Positions 7,078 through 15,203 of a stretch of DNA of 24,852 nucleotides are shown piece after piece. Positions within the stretch are counted from its first letter, which is position 1. Each line of letters starts with the position of its first letter. The notes beneath the pieces were generated by a model. It saw only the letters and a list, made by a program, of their open reading frames with translations, searched no databases and was not told the origin of the DNA. The position numbers and the translations under genes were made by a program. The stretch lies in the IMG/VR virus record IMGVR_UViG_3300037258_000104, positions 1 through 24,852 of that record. One strand, written 5' to 3'. Source of the stretch: a virus.

Positions 7078-7911
7078 TTATTTATTGAAATAGATAGGGT
7101 TCGCTTTCACGAACTTCTTCTGTTCCTGATTACTCATCTTGCGAAATTGTTCAATCGTAACCACGTCCTTCTTTGTCTCTCCATGGGTTGTTCCAAGTTT
7201 CCTTGGCACCGTGGTCGGGATAGGCGGAGTTACGTGTTGACGCTGTGTTGCTCTACCATCAGGAGCAGTAATGCGACTGTCAGTAGTAGCCGACTCCGGC
7301 GTTGGAATCGTCCTCGCAACCGAGGGACTCACTTCCAATGCGGGGAGTAAGTCTTCGAGAGCCTTATCAAGGTTCTCTATAGTGATATTCATATTTCGAT
7401 TTTTTACCCAACTTACGATGTCATTATTGTTTTTGACACTCGCATGGTATTCCGGGTGCATGTCTTTCCATGCTGCTGCCTGTTGCTCGGCATGAAGTAG
7501 CGCGGCATAGCTGGCGTTGGAATTGACGGTATCGGAAACTGACTTAGGCTTTGCGCCGAACTTGGCTTCAAGTGCCAGGTCTAATGCGGCATCAACTTTT
7601 TCGGGGTCGTGCAACTCGCGTGAAAGACGGTAACGCTCCTCGGCTGTCAGAGCGCGGGGCTGGAAGCTCACTGGCTGCGGTGCCATGGCTGCGCCATCGG
7701 GAGCTTTTCCTTCTAGCTTCTCCTTGCGGAGGAGTTCGCGATTCTTGCGGTATAGGTGGTTGTAGTTATCGGCTTGTTTTTGAATGAGGCCGTAGTAGGT
7801 CTCATCCTCAACTACTTGAACCCCACCGATAGGAGTTCCATCGTCCAAGGTTGGTTGCCATTCGTAACGGTAAAGCTGCTTGCCATCTTTTTCTATGGTC
7901 GTAATGCCCAT
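7078..7911 (-). CDS. Putative scaffolding protein (277 aa)
   Basis: This hydrophilic protein is rich in Gln, Glu and Lys, with helical segments (about 35-130), a low-complexity Pro/Thr middle and a basic C-terminus ('FRKMSNQEQKKFVKANPIYF'). A charged, mostly helical protein located directly before the major capsid gene and after the portal is the classic position and character of a phage scaffold, which guides procapsid assembly and is then released. I chose the ATG at 7911 because AAGAAGG lies 8 nt upstream; the frame also opens at a TTG 8 codons earlier (7935). Function is inferred from order and composition. Confidence 0.65.
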   Translation of the reverse strand: MGITTIEKDGKQLYRYEWQPTLDDGTPIGGVQVVEDETYYGLIQKQADNYNHLYRKNRELLRKEKLEGKAPDGAAMAPQPVSFQPRALTAEERYRLSRELHDPEKVDAALDLALEAKFGAKPKSVSDTVNSNASYAALLHAEQQAAAWKDMHPEYHASVKNNNDIVSWVKNRNMNITIENLDKALEDLLPALEVSPSVARTIPTPESATTDSRITAPDGRATQRQHVTPPIPTTVPRKLGTTHGETKKDVVTIEQFRKMSNQEQKKFVKANPIYFNK

Positions 7912-7947
7912 GTAATTTACCTTCTTGCCTATCAATGCGGATAGGGA

Positions 7948-8250
7948 TTATTCGTACAGTTGTTCAGTCTGGTCGGCCAGTATCGCCGGTTCAGACTTCT
8001 TGTATTGCCGGTGGTTGGCAATCTGCTCAATCTCATCGACCAGCGCACCAAGCGATGCTTCTACGCCGACCGCCAGCTTGTGATTGCTTGCGACCCGCTG
8101 CTCATCGGCTGGGTCTGTGAGCCTAAGCCTGTCCCAAAAGTCAAGGATTCGGCGCTGGCATACTTTCTTAATCAAGCACCACTTTCGGTGGTCGTTGACC
8201 AAGCCTTCAATCGTTATAAGTTCGTCTTCGGTGAAATCTGCAAGGTTCAT
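7948..8250 (-). CDS. Small helical phage protein (100 aa)
   Basis: This predominantly helical, charged protein begins 'MNLADFTEDELITIEGLVND' and lies between the portal and scaffold-like genes. It starts 16 nt beyond the portal stop codon. No catalytic motif or membrane segment is visible. Small genes at this position are often assembly or head-associated factors, but I do not recognise this one. Confidence 0.65.
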   Translation of the reverse strand: MNLADFTEDELITIEGLVNDHRKWCLIKKVCQRRILDFWDRLRLTDPADEQRVASNHKLAVGVEASLGALVDEIEQIANHRQYKKSEPAILADQTEQLYE

Positions 8251-8266
8251 TTATGTGGTTCCATAG

Positions 8267-10321
8267 TTAGAATTGTTGGAGAGCATCCCCACCAAAACCA
8301 TCGTCTGTAGGTGAGCCGGTCACGGCTTCACTTAGGCCAGCGGCCTTGAAGCTGTCACGAGTAATTTGTTCCTTAATCCTGTTGTCGGTCTCTTGGTCGA
8401 GTAGTTGCTGCTTCTGTGCGAACTTCTGGTTGTTGATGGCCATGGCCTGTTGCATCTTCACGGCAGCACCATTCTGCGCATCATGCTGTTGCTTTTGTTG
8501 CGGTGTCATGGGCTTGAAGATGTCGTTCTCGATACCGGAGCCCCACTGAGAACACTCAAACAAAGTGCGAACCAGCGGCTTGAAGTCAACGATCTCGCCA
8601 TTGATGTCTGCGATATTTGCCTGAATCTGCGGATTATTGAGAAGCTGGAAAATCAGCACAAGGGACTGTGCCATGGCGGCACGAGCGGCCAGCTTTGCAC
8701 CGGCCAGAACGTCGTAGTCGGCTTCATAATCGTGAAAGTGCTCTAGGTCGGCGATGAAATCCTGACCACGCCGCTTGCCGAGGATGTCCGCAATCTGCCG
8801 GTCGGAAACATACTCCTTAATCATGGCGTCCAGAATGTAAAGGAACGGAACGAACACTTGGTCAATGAAATTGTCCAGCGGCCCGTCAAGCCGGGTAGCG
8901 GATGCTCCCGCCAGGATGCTGGCACCGCCAGCGGTGCGACCCATAGATGTACGCGGCCCTGACGAGGAGCCGCCCACCAGCATTTGGTCAGCGCCAGTGG
9001 CCGATTCCGATTCCGCCTTGGACGATGCAAGCGCATTCCAGAGATCGGCTGGCACGTCAGGCGTCTCCATGACTTTGTAAGCCTTAGCAGGGTCGGAGAC
9101 CGAGAGGACGCGCCCTAGCCCCGTCTGGATGGTCTGTGAGGGCATGTTAGCGTCGGCGTTGCGCAGGTAGGGCGCATTGGTCTTCATCTGCAAAAGTTTC
9201 AGAGCCGACCCGATGGTTCCTTGTTGAACCCTCTGGTCACTTCCCCCGATGATGCCGACCCCGAAACCCCAGAAATTCTCACGGATGTTCCAATAATTAG
9301 CCGAGAGGAATGGAACCTTTTTCCAAGGGTTGTCCATTTTGCGAATCAAATGCATCCCGTTCAGAACGGTCTTGGTTTCAGCGCCATTCCAATACTCAAT
9401 CAAACTCATCTTGTTCATCAACGGATTCGAGGCTTCGATGGCTGGCTGCTGGGAGTGCATGGCCATGCCGTTGTTCTGCGTAGCCGAGGCGATTTGTCCA
9501 AGCGGAGCATTGACCGGCTGGCCGGGATTGAACCACCCTTTGATTACTTCGTCTTCGACTTGTAGGCCATCATAGGAAGGGTCTTTCTTTAGCTCCAACA
9601 AGTCGTAGTAGTTGACATAGCGTTGCTTCGCTACCTCCGCCGCCTCGGAGATGTCAGGTACGGAGAGCTTGGGGTCTACATATATCTTGCCGATGTCGAT
9701 TGACTCAAGGAACGGCCAGTAGCGAAGCACAGTGGTGCTCTCAATCTTCGGGCGCTCATCGCTAAAGATGGGAGTGTCGCTGTTCGGGACTTCTACCTTC
9801 TTGAAGAGCCGCTTCTTAACCTCTTCCTCTTCGCACTTGATTCCGTATTGCCAGATGCCGGTGCCGAGGAGAACTTGCTGCTCCATCCCACGCTTGATTT
9901 CGCGTTGAAACTTCATTTTGGTAAGGAAGGCGGACATGATGTCTTTCTTGAGGTCGGCAATTTCCTTAGTCGCACCTTGGCTGGGCTTCAGCATGAATGG
10001 CGGGTCATCGTAAAGGAGCCCCTTGTAAAATTGGGGGACGATGGAGTTAACGTCCTTGGCGACCGTGAACCGGCGCACGTTCGGCTCCATGATGTAGCTG
10101 GAAGAGAATGTGGAGAAGGGGCGCGGCGACTGGTACAGCATGTCGCTCTCTTCCCATCCTGCCTTGTGCTTGTTGTTGACAACGAATGCCTCGGCGTCAC
10201 GGACGAACTGCATTACCTGAGCAACGTCATCGTTGACGGACATTGGTGTGCCGTCTGCCGAGAAGTCTGTTGCTTGTAATATGCCAGTCCGATTCTGGTC
10301 GGGCATTGCTTTTTCATTCAT
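8267..10321 (-). CDS. Portal protein
   Basis: This 684-aa protein follows TerL directly and precedes the scaffold and capsid genes, the canonical portal position. Portals form the dodecameric DNA channel at the capsid vertex that docks the terminase. Portal-like features are a clip/wing-type α/β region with 'VPFLSANYWNIRENFWGFGV' (336-355), a long helical stem-like part after 'SDQRVQQGTIGSALKLLQMK' (361-380), and a Gln-rich C-terminal coiled coil (about 615-660). The size fits podovirus portals, which are larger than those of most siphoviruses. The start is 18 nt after the TerL stop, with an alternative ATG at codon 6. The ribosome-binding site is poor. Confidence 0.8.
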   Translation of the reverse strand: MNEKAMPDQNRTGILQATDFSADGTPMSVNDDVAQVMQFVRDAEAFVVNNKHKAGWEESDMLYQSPRPFSTFSSSYIMEPNVRRFTVAKDVNSIVPQFYKGLLYDDPPFMLKPSQGATKEIADLKKDIMSAFLTKMKFQREIKRGMEQQVLLGTGIWQYGIKCEEEEVKKRLFKKVEVPNSDTPIFSDERPKIESTTVLRYWPFLESIDIGKIYVDPKLSVPDISEAAEVAKQRYVNYYDLLELKKDPSYDGLQVEDEVIKGWFNPGQPVNAPLGQIASATQNNGMAMHSQQPAIEASNPLMNKMSLIEYWNGAETKTVLNGMHLIRKMDNPWKKVPFLSANYWNIRENFWGFGVGIIGGSDQRVQQGTIGSALKLLQMKTNAPYLRNADANMPSQTIQTGLGRVLSVSDPAKAYKVMETPDVPADLWNALASSKAESESATGADQMLVGGSSSGPRTSMGRTAGGASILAGASATRLDGPLDNFIDQVFVPFLYILDAMIKEYVSDRQIADILGKRRGQDFIADLEHFHDYEADYDVLAGAKLAARAAMAQSLVLIFQLLNNPQIQANIADINGEIVDFKPLVRTLFECSQWGSGIENDIFKPMTPQQKQQHDAQNGAAVKMQQAMAINNQKFAQKQQLLDQETDNRIKEQITRDSFKAAGLSEAVTGSPTDDGFGGDALQQF

Positions 10322-10339
10322 ATATAAGAGTCCGGTAGT
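10322..10339 (-). promoter_or_regulatory. Recurrent late-gene motif, variant copy D
   Basis: The minus strand reads ACTACCGGACTCTTATAT between the TerL stop codon and the portal ATG. It fits the ACTATCGCYCTCYTAKWTA consensus with two or three differences and fills the whole intergenic gap. Confidence 0.3.
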
Positions 10340-12148
10340 TTACTTAAACGCATCCATGGGGCTGTAAGTGACGTAAGAAGGTATCTCCTCGGCTGACCGC
10401 TGCTCTGACCAGTCGGCGAATCCGCCGTTGCCTGTATTGAGGCCGTAGACGTGGTTGTAGAGGCTCCGCTGGCGTCGTGCTTGCACCTCTTCCTGCATGT
10501 CGGTCTTGAGAGCCGCTGCCGATGCCTCAGGTGTGTACTGGAAATAATTAACGGCCAGACTCATCGCATCCACGATGTCATCGTTCGGTGCCGACGTTTG
10601 AAAGCCCTCTAGTTCGTCGTAGAGCTTGTCCAGCGTCGGGATGCCATTGCTGAGAATGATTCGGCCTTCGCCGAACATCTTGGCGACCGGCGCGGCAAGG
10701 ATGGACTTGCGGTTCTTTTTGTTCTGCGCAAGTTGGGCTAGTTCTATCTGGACGCGGCAATTCATCCGCTCCATCTCTCGGTAGATTTCGTTGGTGAGCC
10801 AGCGGACACCGTTGGTATCCTCAAACACCACGCGGTGAGGTCGCCATTTCGACATCGACTCGGCCATAACGCGGCTCACTTCAAGGTCGCTGAACTGCCC
10901 ACGCACCATGTCCAAGAAGTAAAATCGCCCACCAAGGATGAGAGCGGTGAGACCCACCGTGTAGTTGGCCATCGTCCTATCTGAGTAGGCGGTATCCCAC
11001 GCTTGCACGAGGAGCCCCTGCCCGTTATGCACGGCGGGAATCTGTGAGAACACCCGCGTCTGGCGCTCCATGACAACGCGCTGGAAGCGGACGCTCCTAG
11101 CCTGATTCGGGTTGTTCATCAACTGCGAATGGAAGTTCTCAGGGTCGCGGCGGTACTCCCCCATCAACCATTTCCAATGAACACGCTGTGGGAAGTAGAG
11201 CTTCCAGTCGTCCTCTCTCAACGTGCCGTTAATATCAATCTCGACATCGCCCTTCTCCCACATAGCGGGGCGGAGCATAATCTTCGTGATGCACTTCTTA
11301 TCCTCAATGTCGCGGGAGTCACAACTGCGATGCGACTTGTCCCACACGAGAGTATGGTTGTCTTCCTCGGCTCGAATCATCACGCCGTATGCATCTTGCG
11401 GGTTGTACCAAGTGCCAATGACCGAGCAATAGCCATCCGGGTTCATCAGTTTGCGGTGGAACGACATTTGGCTGCGAACTTTGAGGAGTCGAGCGGGGTT
11501 ATTCGAGTTCTCGTTTGATACCGCGTCATCGAATATCAGCACATCGCAACGCACACCAGACTGGGCGGTTTCCACGCCGCAGGATTCAACCGTTGCTTCC
11601 TTCATGTTCACTTCAGTTCGGCATGGAACCGTGAAGGTAGTAATCGGGTTCTTCCCTTCTATGCAAAACTCAGGGAAGAGCAGTTGGAAGAACGATGGCT
11701 TCCCGTCGATGAGGCGCGGGTCTCCATCATCCTGACGGCGGAAGTGGGATTGGACTTCTGTTAGGAACTTTTTTCCGAGGTCTTCGGTGCTTGTGACCAA
11801 GAGGATGCGGATGTTCGGCCAGCAGATAATCCACTGAACCATGTCAATCATGTTGCTGGTGGACTTAAAGCAGTTACGTGGGATGAATAGGGCGCGGTCG
11901 TGAGTTGACTTATCGGCGAGGGCGAATTGCTTGAAGGGGATGGCTGGGTCTTTTTTTACATAGAAGTCCCACACTTCGCCGTGAACTTCGGGAATGAAGT
12001 CGTTATAGCCAAGCGTCTTTGCAAGGAAGGCATGATCGGTGATGCACTTGAGCCGATACTTCTCTAAGTCATCCGTGCTGATTCTGCTTTTTGGATTCTT
12101 GCGAAACCATTCGTCCCACCACTGAAGGGCTGCTTTAGGTAGAGCCAT
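10340..12148 (-). CDS. Terminase large subunit (TerL)
   Basis: This 602-aa packaging motor has an ATPase domain and a nuclease domain. Walker A is in the PRNCFKST segment (90-97), an atypical form in which the usual G before K-S/T is F. Walker B is VLIFDD (203-208) and the coupling motif is GTWYNP (245-250). The C-terminal RNase H-like nuclease shows D385 in 'QAWDTAYSD', E443/D444 in 'VFEDTNG' and D523/D524/D527 in 'PNDDIVDAMS', the expected acidic metal-binding set. Length and domain order match complete terminases. A separate small subunit is not certain; the AT-hook gene at 14524-14931 is one candidate. Confidence 0.93.
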   Translation of the reverse strand: MALPKAALQWWDEWFRKNPKSRISTDDLEKYRLKCITDHAFLAKTLGYNDFIPEVHGEVWDFYVKKDPAIPFKQFALADKSTHDRALFIPRNCFKSTSNMIDMVQWIICWPNIRILLVTSTEDLGKKFLTEVQSHFRRQDDGDPRLIDGKPSFFQLLFPEFCIEGKNPITTFTVPCRTEVNMKEATVESCGVETAQSGVRCDVLIFDDAVSNENSNNPARLLKVRSQMSFHRKLMNPDGYCSVIGTWYNPQDAYGVMIRAEEDNHTLVWDKSHRSCDSRDIEDKKCITKIMLRPAMWEKGDVEIDINGTLREDDWKLYFPQRVHWKWLMGEYRRDPENFHSQLMNNPNQARSVRFQRVVMERQTRVFSQIPAVHNGQGLLVQAWDTAYSDRTMANYTVGLTALILGGRFYFLDMVRGQFSDLEVSRVMAESMSKWRPHRVVFEDTNGVRWLTNEIYREMERMNCRVQIELAQLAQNKKNRKSILAAPVAKMFGEGRIILSNGIPTLDKLYDELEGFQTSAPNDDIVDAMSLAVNYFQYTPEASAAALKTDMQEEVQARRQRSLYNHVYGLNTGNGGFADWSEQRSAEEIPSYVTYSPMDAFK

Positions 12149-12168
12149 AATCTATGTCCATCCGTGCT

Positions 12169-12459
12169 TTAAGCTGTTACTCCGCCCATGCCAGGTTGCC
12201 CAGCGCCCATGGGAGCCTCTGAGTCGGCATCGCCATCTGGCGGAGCCATCTGACCACCCATGTGGTCTTCAAGAGCCTGATGCACAGCAGCCATATCGTC
12301 GGCGGTGTGCTCTTGGTCGGGGTCGTTGGGCTTGCCGGAAGAACGGCGGACGATGTACTTGCCATCGTGCTGTTCCTTGGCGTGAAATTCTTTGAGGGGT
12401 TTGACCTTCGGCTTCTTTTTTGTGCCGGTCTTCAATGCATTAAGTACGAGTGCATCCAT
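12169..12459 (-). CDS. Small hypothetical phage protein (96 aa)
   Basis: A basic N-terminus (KKKPKVKPLKEFHAKEQ) is followed by 'HDGKYIVRR', a His/Asp helical stretch and a Gly/Met/Pro-rich tail. RBS AAAGGAAG stands 6 nt before the ATG. It lies between the coiled-coil gene and TerL. I recall similar short 'KEFHA..HDGKY' proteins near terminase genes in other prophages, but know no function. Confidence 0.65.
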   Translation of the reverse strand: MDALVLNALKTGTKKKPKVKPLKEFHAKEQHDGKYIVRRSSGKPNDPDQEHTADDMAAVHQALEDHMGGQMAPPDGDADSEAPMGAGQPGMGGVTA

Positions 12460-12471
12460 AATTCACTTCCT

Positions 12472-12804
12472 TTAATTCGAGAGTTGGGCTGAGTCGATGT
12501 AAACGTTCAAGCATCCATCCACGTAGTCTTTGAGAGCGCCGTCGCCTTGGCTGGCGACCATCTTGGCGATCTTCTCGGCGGCGGTGAGGCTGGCATCAAG
12601 GATGACGCCAAGGCGAATCTCAAACTCCGTGTTCTGGGAAGCGAGAGCTTCCTTGAATGCGGTCTCCATCTGTAGCCGCTGGGCGGCTAGGGCTTGCTCA
12701 TAGGCGCTCTCTTGTAGTTCAAGAGAGGCACGGTAGAGAGCCGTCTGCTCACTGATGAGGATGTCAATGCCCAGCCAGCGTAGGATGCGTTCCTTGAGGG
12801 TCAT
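12472..12804 (-). CDS. Coiled-coil phage protein (110 aa)
   Basis: Residues about 15-70 form a long Ala/Gln/Glu-rich helix with heptad-like spacing ('ALYRASLELQESAYEQALAA'). The protein starts directly after the stop of the upstream gene (TAAATG), so it is translationally coupled. There is no transmembrane segment. It could be a virion-associated trimerisation protein or an assembly factor; not identified. Confidence 0.65.
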   Translation of the reverse strand: MTLKERILRWLGIDILISEQTALYRASLELQESAYEQALAAQRLQMETAFKEALASQNTEFEIRLGVILDASLTAAEKIAKMVASQGDGALKDYVDGCLNVYIDSAQLSN

Positions 12805-13077
12805 TTACTCACCAAGGATGGAGTAGCCGAGACTGGCTCCGGCCGGCCCGTAGGTTGCAACCTGAGCTTTTGTGATGAAATTGCCGCCGCCTGCGATGGT
12901 GGAGTCACATGCCTGTGTGGTTGCCGACTGCTGAGTGCCGTCAAAGAGTTTCGGGCTGGTGGATTGACCCGGCTGCGGGATGGTGACGATGGAACCGGAA
13001 TCATAGACTGCCACGGTGTTGCCGTTGCCGGAAACGCCGTCAAGGTAGTTGGTGTTCTTAGTGAGAGCAAAAGCCAT
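12805..13077 (-). CDS. Small Gly/Ser/Thr-rich phage protein (90 aa)
   Basis: I place the start at the ATG at 13077 (MAFALTKNTNYLDGVSGNGN), which has a GAGGTCTAC ribosome-binding site. A longer open frame beginning at 13164 overlaps the preceding gene and has no such signal. The product is β-rich with little charge ('NTVAVYDSGSIVTIPQPGQS') and sits beside another β-rich protein, suggesting a virion surface or fibre-associated role. Not identified. Confidence 0.6.
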   Translation of the reverse strand: MAFALTKNTNYLDGVSGNGNTVAVYDSGSIVTIPQPGQSTSPKLFDGTQQSATTQACDSTIAGGGNFITKAQVATYGPAGASLGYSILGE

Positions 13078-13129
13078 GTAGACCTCGTAATGTAGTTCCG
13101 GGCATCGCTGCTCTGACACCCGGAATGGT

Positions 13130-13717
13130 TTAGTTGTCGTTTGAGACGTAGAACGAACTGACACTTACGGTCTCGGTCGTGTCGCTGACGGAATTTGTGA
13201 ATGTCAAGGCGAACTGGAGAGCCGGAGTCTGAGCACCGGCCAACGGGTTGGTGACGTTGGTTCCAACGTTGTTGGTGCCGAACGTGATGCTGGTCAGAGT
13301 CGAAGCAAGTACGGTATTGGCCTTGGTGGTAGCTGTTACGCCGTCAGTGACGGTGTAGAAACCGCTCATGATGCCGCTGGTGTTATCAGCGAACAAGGTG
13401 GCGTTCAATAGCCAAGGGTAGACCGTGCCAGCGGTCAGAGTGCCTGATGCTGTGCCGGTTCCAAGCTGGGTGCCTGAGAAGGCAGACGTGCTGTACGCAG
13501 CGCCCTGAAAACCAACAGCGATGGTCTGTGACGTGCCGTGAGCCTTTACCCAACCTTGAGCGGTCAGATAAAAAGGCTTGCCGTTGTAAATCTGCCCACC
13601 GAGGTTAATGACGAGAGCGGACGTACCGTTTTTGATAACCTGTGCCGATGTGCCGGAGCCGGAGGTCATAGTGACCGGAAAATTGGTAGGACCGACAGCG
13701 GTTGCGAAAATAGACAT
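13130..13717 (-). CDS. β-rich putative virion surface protein (195 aa)
   Basis: The protein is dominated by Thr, Ser, Gly, Ala and Val with repeated short strands ('SGTLTAGTVYPWLLNATLFA', 'TVLASTLTSITFG') and almost no Lys, Arg, Asp or Glu, as in jelly-roll or Ig-like phage surface proteins. RBS AAAGGA lies 7 nt before the ATG. The recurrent motif copy A lies about 45 nt upstream. The location upstream of TerL is unusual for a tail component, so an accessory capsid fibre or decoration is possible. No family is recognised. Confidence 0.6.
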   Translation of the reverse strand: MSIFATAVGPTNFPVTMTSGSGTSAQVIKNGTSALVINLGGQIYNGKPFYLTAQGWVKAHGTSQTIAVGFQGAAYSTSAFSGTQLGTGTASGTLTAGTVYPWLLNATLFADNTSGIMSGFYTVTDGVTATTKANTVLASTLTSITFGTNNVGTNVTNPLAGAQTPALQFALTFTNSVSDTTETVSVSSFYVSNDN

Positions 13718-13750
13718 AATGCATCCTTTGGTTTGCCGAAATAAAGCGGG

Positions 13751-13770
13751 CTATATAAGAGGGCGATAGT
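13751..13770 (-). promoter_or_regulatory. Recurrent late-gene motif, copy A
   Basis: The minus strand reads ACTATCGCCCTCTTATATAG, overlapping the stop codon of the 64-aa gene (TAACTATCGC). The TATATA part and the 50-nt gap before the next ATG are compatible with a promoter for the 195-aa gene. Confidence 0.4.
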
Positions 13771-13964
13771 TAGAATTCTTTCGGGCGAATCATTTGAAAG
13801 CCCATTGCAGAGGCCAGCGGTACTTGATTCGAGGTCTCCGGCTTATCTTGCATCTCATTGACCTCAATCACAGGAGCGCGGGATGACAGCCTGATGGCCT
13901 CCGCAGCACAACGAGCGGTCACATACTTTCTCACGACGTATTTTCTCCAGATGTCCTTAGACAC
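13770..13964 (-). CDS. Small basic hypothetical protein (64 aa)
   Basis: I take the GTG at 13964 as the start (VSKDIWRKYVVRKYVTARCA), overlapping the stop of the 94-aa gene in GTGTCTAA. The longer version of the frame begins with an Arg-rich stretch that is the antiphase of the neighbouring gene. It has a basic N-terminus and a neutral C-terminus and no known domain. Tight overlap supports translation from the same mRNA. Confidence 0.55.
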   Translation of the reverse strand: MSKDIWRKYVVRKYVTARCAAEAIRLSSRAPVIEVNEMQDKPETSNQVPLASAMGFQMIRPKEF

Positions 13965-14241
13965 GGGTGACCTTCTTCTCCGCCTGCTGCTGTTGAGACG
14001 CCATCCCCTCAGCCACCGCAAGCACACGGCGTTTGACCTCAGCCTTGAATGCTTCCCGCCCGTCCTCAGGGATGATGCGTTCCATCAGCAGGCCGCAGGT
14101 AACGTCAAGGCTGATAAGTTGCTGCTGCAAGAGGTTGAAGATGAACTCCGTTTGTTTATGGAACGCGGCGAATTGGGCGGCGGTAACCGGGGCGTTTTCC
14201 TCGGCAATTTGTGCGCGGATGATGGTTTCGATGTTGCTCAT
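13957..14241 (-). CDS. Small helical phage protein (94 aa)
   Basis: This mostly helical protein ('IETIIRAQIAEENAPVTAAQ', 'FNLLQQQLISLDVTCGLLME') has a basic Gln/Lys C-terminus. It overlaps both neighbours by a few nucleotides (ATG overlaps the stop of the 102-aa gene), a typical compact phage operon. No motif identifies it; a terminase small subunit-like or assembly role cannot be excluded. Confidence 0.6.
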   Translation of the reverse strand: MSNIETIIRAQIAEENAPVTAAQFAAFHKQTEFIFNLLQQQLISLDVTCGLLMERIIPEDGREAFKAEVKRRVLAVAEGMASQQQQAEKKVTRV

Positions 14242-14546
14242 TGGTTGCCCTCGTAGTAAAACTCAATCGGTATATCAACCCTCTCGCCATGAGCGGGGGG
14301 TCTACAAAACTCAAATGTGAGGGAGGCGTCCGCAAGTGTCAGGGATGAAATGGACGGTCCCTCGTACGAGCGATGCAGCGCCAAGACGGGCTTGTGGTCG
14401 CCCCGGAACTCCATCCCCACCGGAGCCGCCGTTAGGTCAATGCGGAGTGTAGTGCTCTCCCCGTCCCCATTGAGCATGAAGAACCGGCTCCACATGGGAT
14501 TCTCACCACGAATATTTGTTGTGTTAAACGTCATCATCGCGGACAT
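14238..14546 (-). CDS. Hypothetical phage protein (102 aa)
   Basis: A β-rich small protein with 'LRIDLTAAPVGMEFRGDHKP' and 'LTLADASLTFEF'. The start is uncertain: ATGs at codons 1, 4 and 5 are all possible, and AGGA stands 8 nt before codon 4 (14537). It overlaps the AT-hook gene upstream by about 20 nt and its stop overlaps the next ATG. Function unknown. Confidence 0.6.
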   Translation of the reverse strand: MSAMMTFNTTNIRGENPMWSRFFMLNGDGESTTLRIDLTAAPVGMEFRGDHKPVLALHRSYEGPSISSLTLADASLTFEFCRPPAHGERVDIPIEFYYEGNQ

Positions 14547-14931
14547 CCTGTTCCAACTCGTTCAACGCTGCCAATAAGTCGAACGGGAGCTTGCCTCCCT
14601 CGCTCACGCTCTGACCCATCCGCAGCAGACGCTCACGATACTTGTTAACGTTCCTCTTGGCCTGCTGGTTGATATAGACCTCTTCGCAGGCCAAGAGCAG
14701 ACGACACGCGGAGATGATGTTGCGGTGGTACTCCGCGCCCATGTCGCCGGAGCCGCGATCTTGTTCCCGCGTCAAATAAGAGCGGAGCCAAATACGTACC
14801 CACTCGATGTTCTTAGCACGGACGCCGGTGTATTGATTTACAGGGCGATGGTTTGGCGGACGCCCGACCGGGCGCTTGGGAGCGTCATCCTTGCGGGGTC
14901 TACCCACGGGTCTCTTATCGCTGGATTCCAT
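14524..14931 (-). CDS. AT-hook DNA-binding phage protein, possible small terminase
   Basis: The N-terminus contains two or three AT-hook-like elements (KRPVGRPRK, KRPVGRPP) in residues 6-26. AT-hooks bind the minor groove of AT-rich DNA. The rest is helical and Arg-rich ('NIEWVRIWLRSYLTREQDRG', then helices to the acidic end DVRDDDV). RBS AAGGA is 9 nt before the ATG. It overlaps the zinc-ribbon gene by 17 nt. A small DNA-binding protein upstream of TerL could be the terminase small subunit, but several genes intervene, so this is a hypothesis. It may instead be a late-operon regulator. Confidence 0.65.
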   Translation of the reverse strand: MESSDKRPVGRPRKDDAPKRPVGRPPNHRPVNQYTGVRAKNIEWVRIWLRSYLTREQDRGSGDMGAEYHRNIISACRLLLACEEVYINQQAKRNVNKYRERLLRMGQSVSEGGKLPFDLLAALNELEQDVRDDDV

Positions 14932-15085
14932 GGGCGGGATTCCTTCGTGCAGGGGCTGAGATGGTGGACGGAGATTGAACTCCGCACTCAGGACAGGCGG
15001 TCGTGTGGGTCGCGTCGTAGTCGGCGCGGTTCATCAGCTTGGTGAAGGAGCCGCAGGCGGGGCAGGTGAATTGTTTGAGGGGCAT
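14915..15085 (-). CDS. Small zinc-ribbon protein (56 aa)
   Basis: The protein starts MPLKQFTCPACGSFTKLMNR and has C-P-A-C (8-11) and C-P-E-C (31-34), a complete four-Cys zinc ribbon with a 19-residue spacer, ending in a basic tail. RBS AAGGA lies 8 nt upstream. The last 17 nt overlap the start of the AT-hook gene in another frame, so the two are probably translationally coupled. Small zinc ribbons of this type often bind DNA or RNA polymerase; a late-gene regulatory role is possible but unproven. Confidence 0.7.
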   Translation of the reverse strand: MPLKQFTCPACGSFTKLMNRADYDATHTTACPECGVQSPSTISAPARRNPAHGIQR

Positions 15086-15104
15086 GGATACTTTCCTTAG
15101 TTGA

Positions 15105-15200
15105 ATTAGTCAGGGGAACCGGATTGAACCGCAACGACCGGACGGAGGGAGAATTTTTCGAGGCATGGCGTCCCCGTGCGATTACTCCGCCCTGACTAAT
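15105..15200 (-). ncRNA. Candidate structured RNA closed by an 11-bp stem
   Basis: ATTAGTCAGGG (15105-15115) is perfectly complementary to CCCTGACTAAT (15190-15200), with 74 nt between. It lies in the leader between the 53-aa gene and the zinc-ribbon gene, and the stem would end about 20 nt before the zinc-ribbon start codon. It could be an mRNA leader structure controlling that start. I could not fold the interior into a tRNA. Confidence 0.35.
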
Positions 15201-15203
15201 GTG

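Noticed and set aside
6088-7350. A 420-codon open frame on the plus strand
   Set aside because: It is antisense to the major capsid gene, whose protein shows clear family motifs; the plus-strand product has Arg/Val/Leu-rich shadow composition.
15110-15166. An 18-codon minus-strand ORF (MPRKILPPSGRCGSIRFP) inside the stem-closed leader
   Set aside because: No ribosome-binding site at a normal distance and it is too short to judge.
15105-15200. A tRNA on the minus strand, suggested by GGTTCAATCC and a closing stem
   Set aside because: No T-stem, D-arm or anticodon stem of correct length can be formed, and the closing stem has 11 pairs instead of 7.
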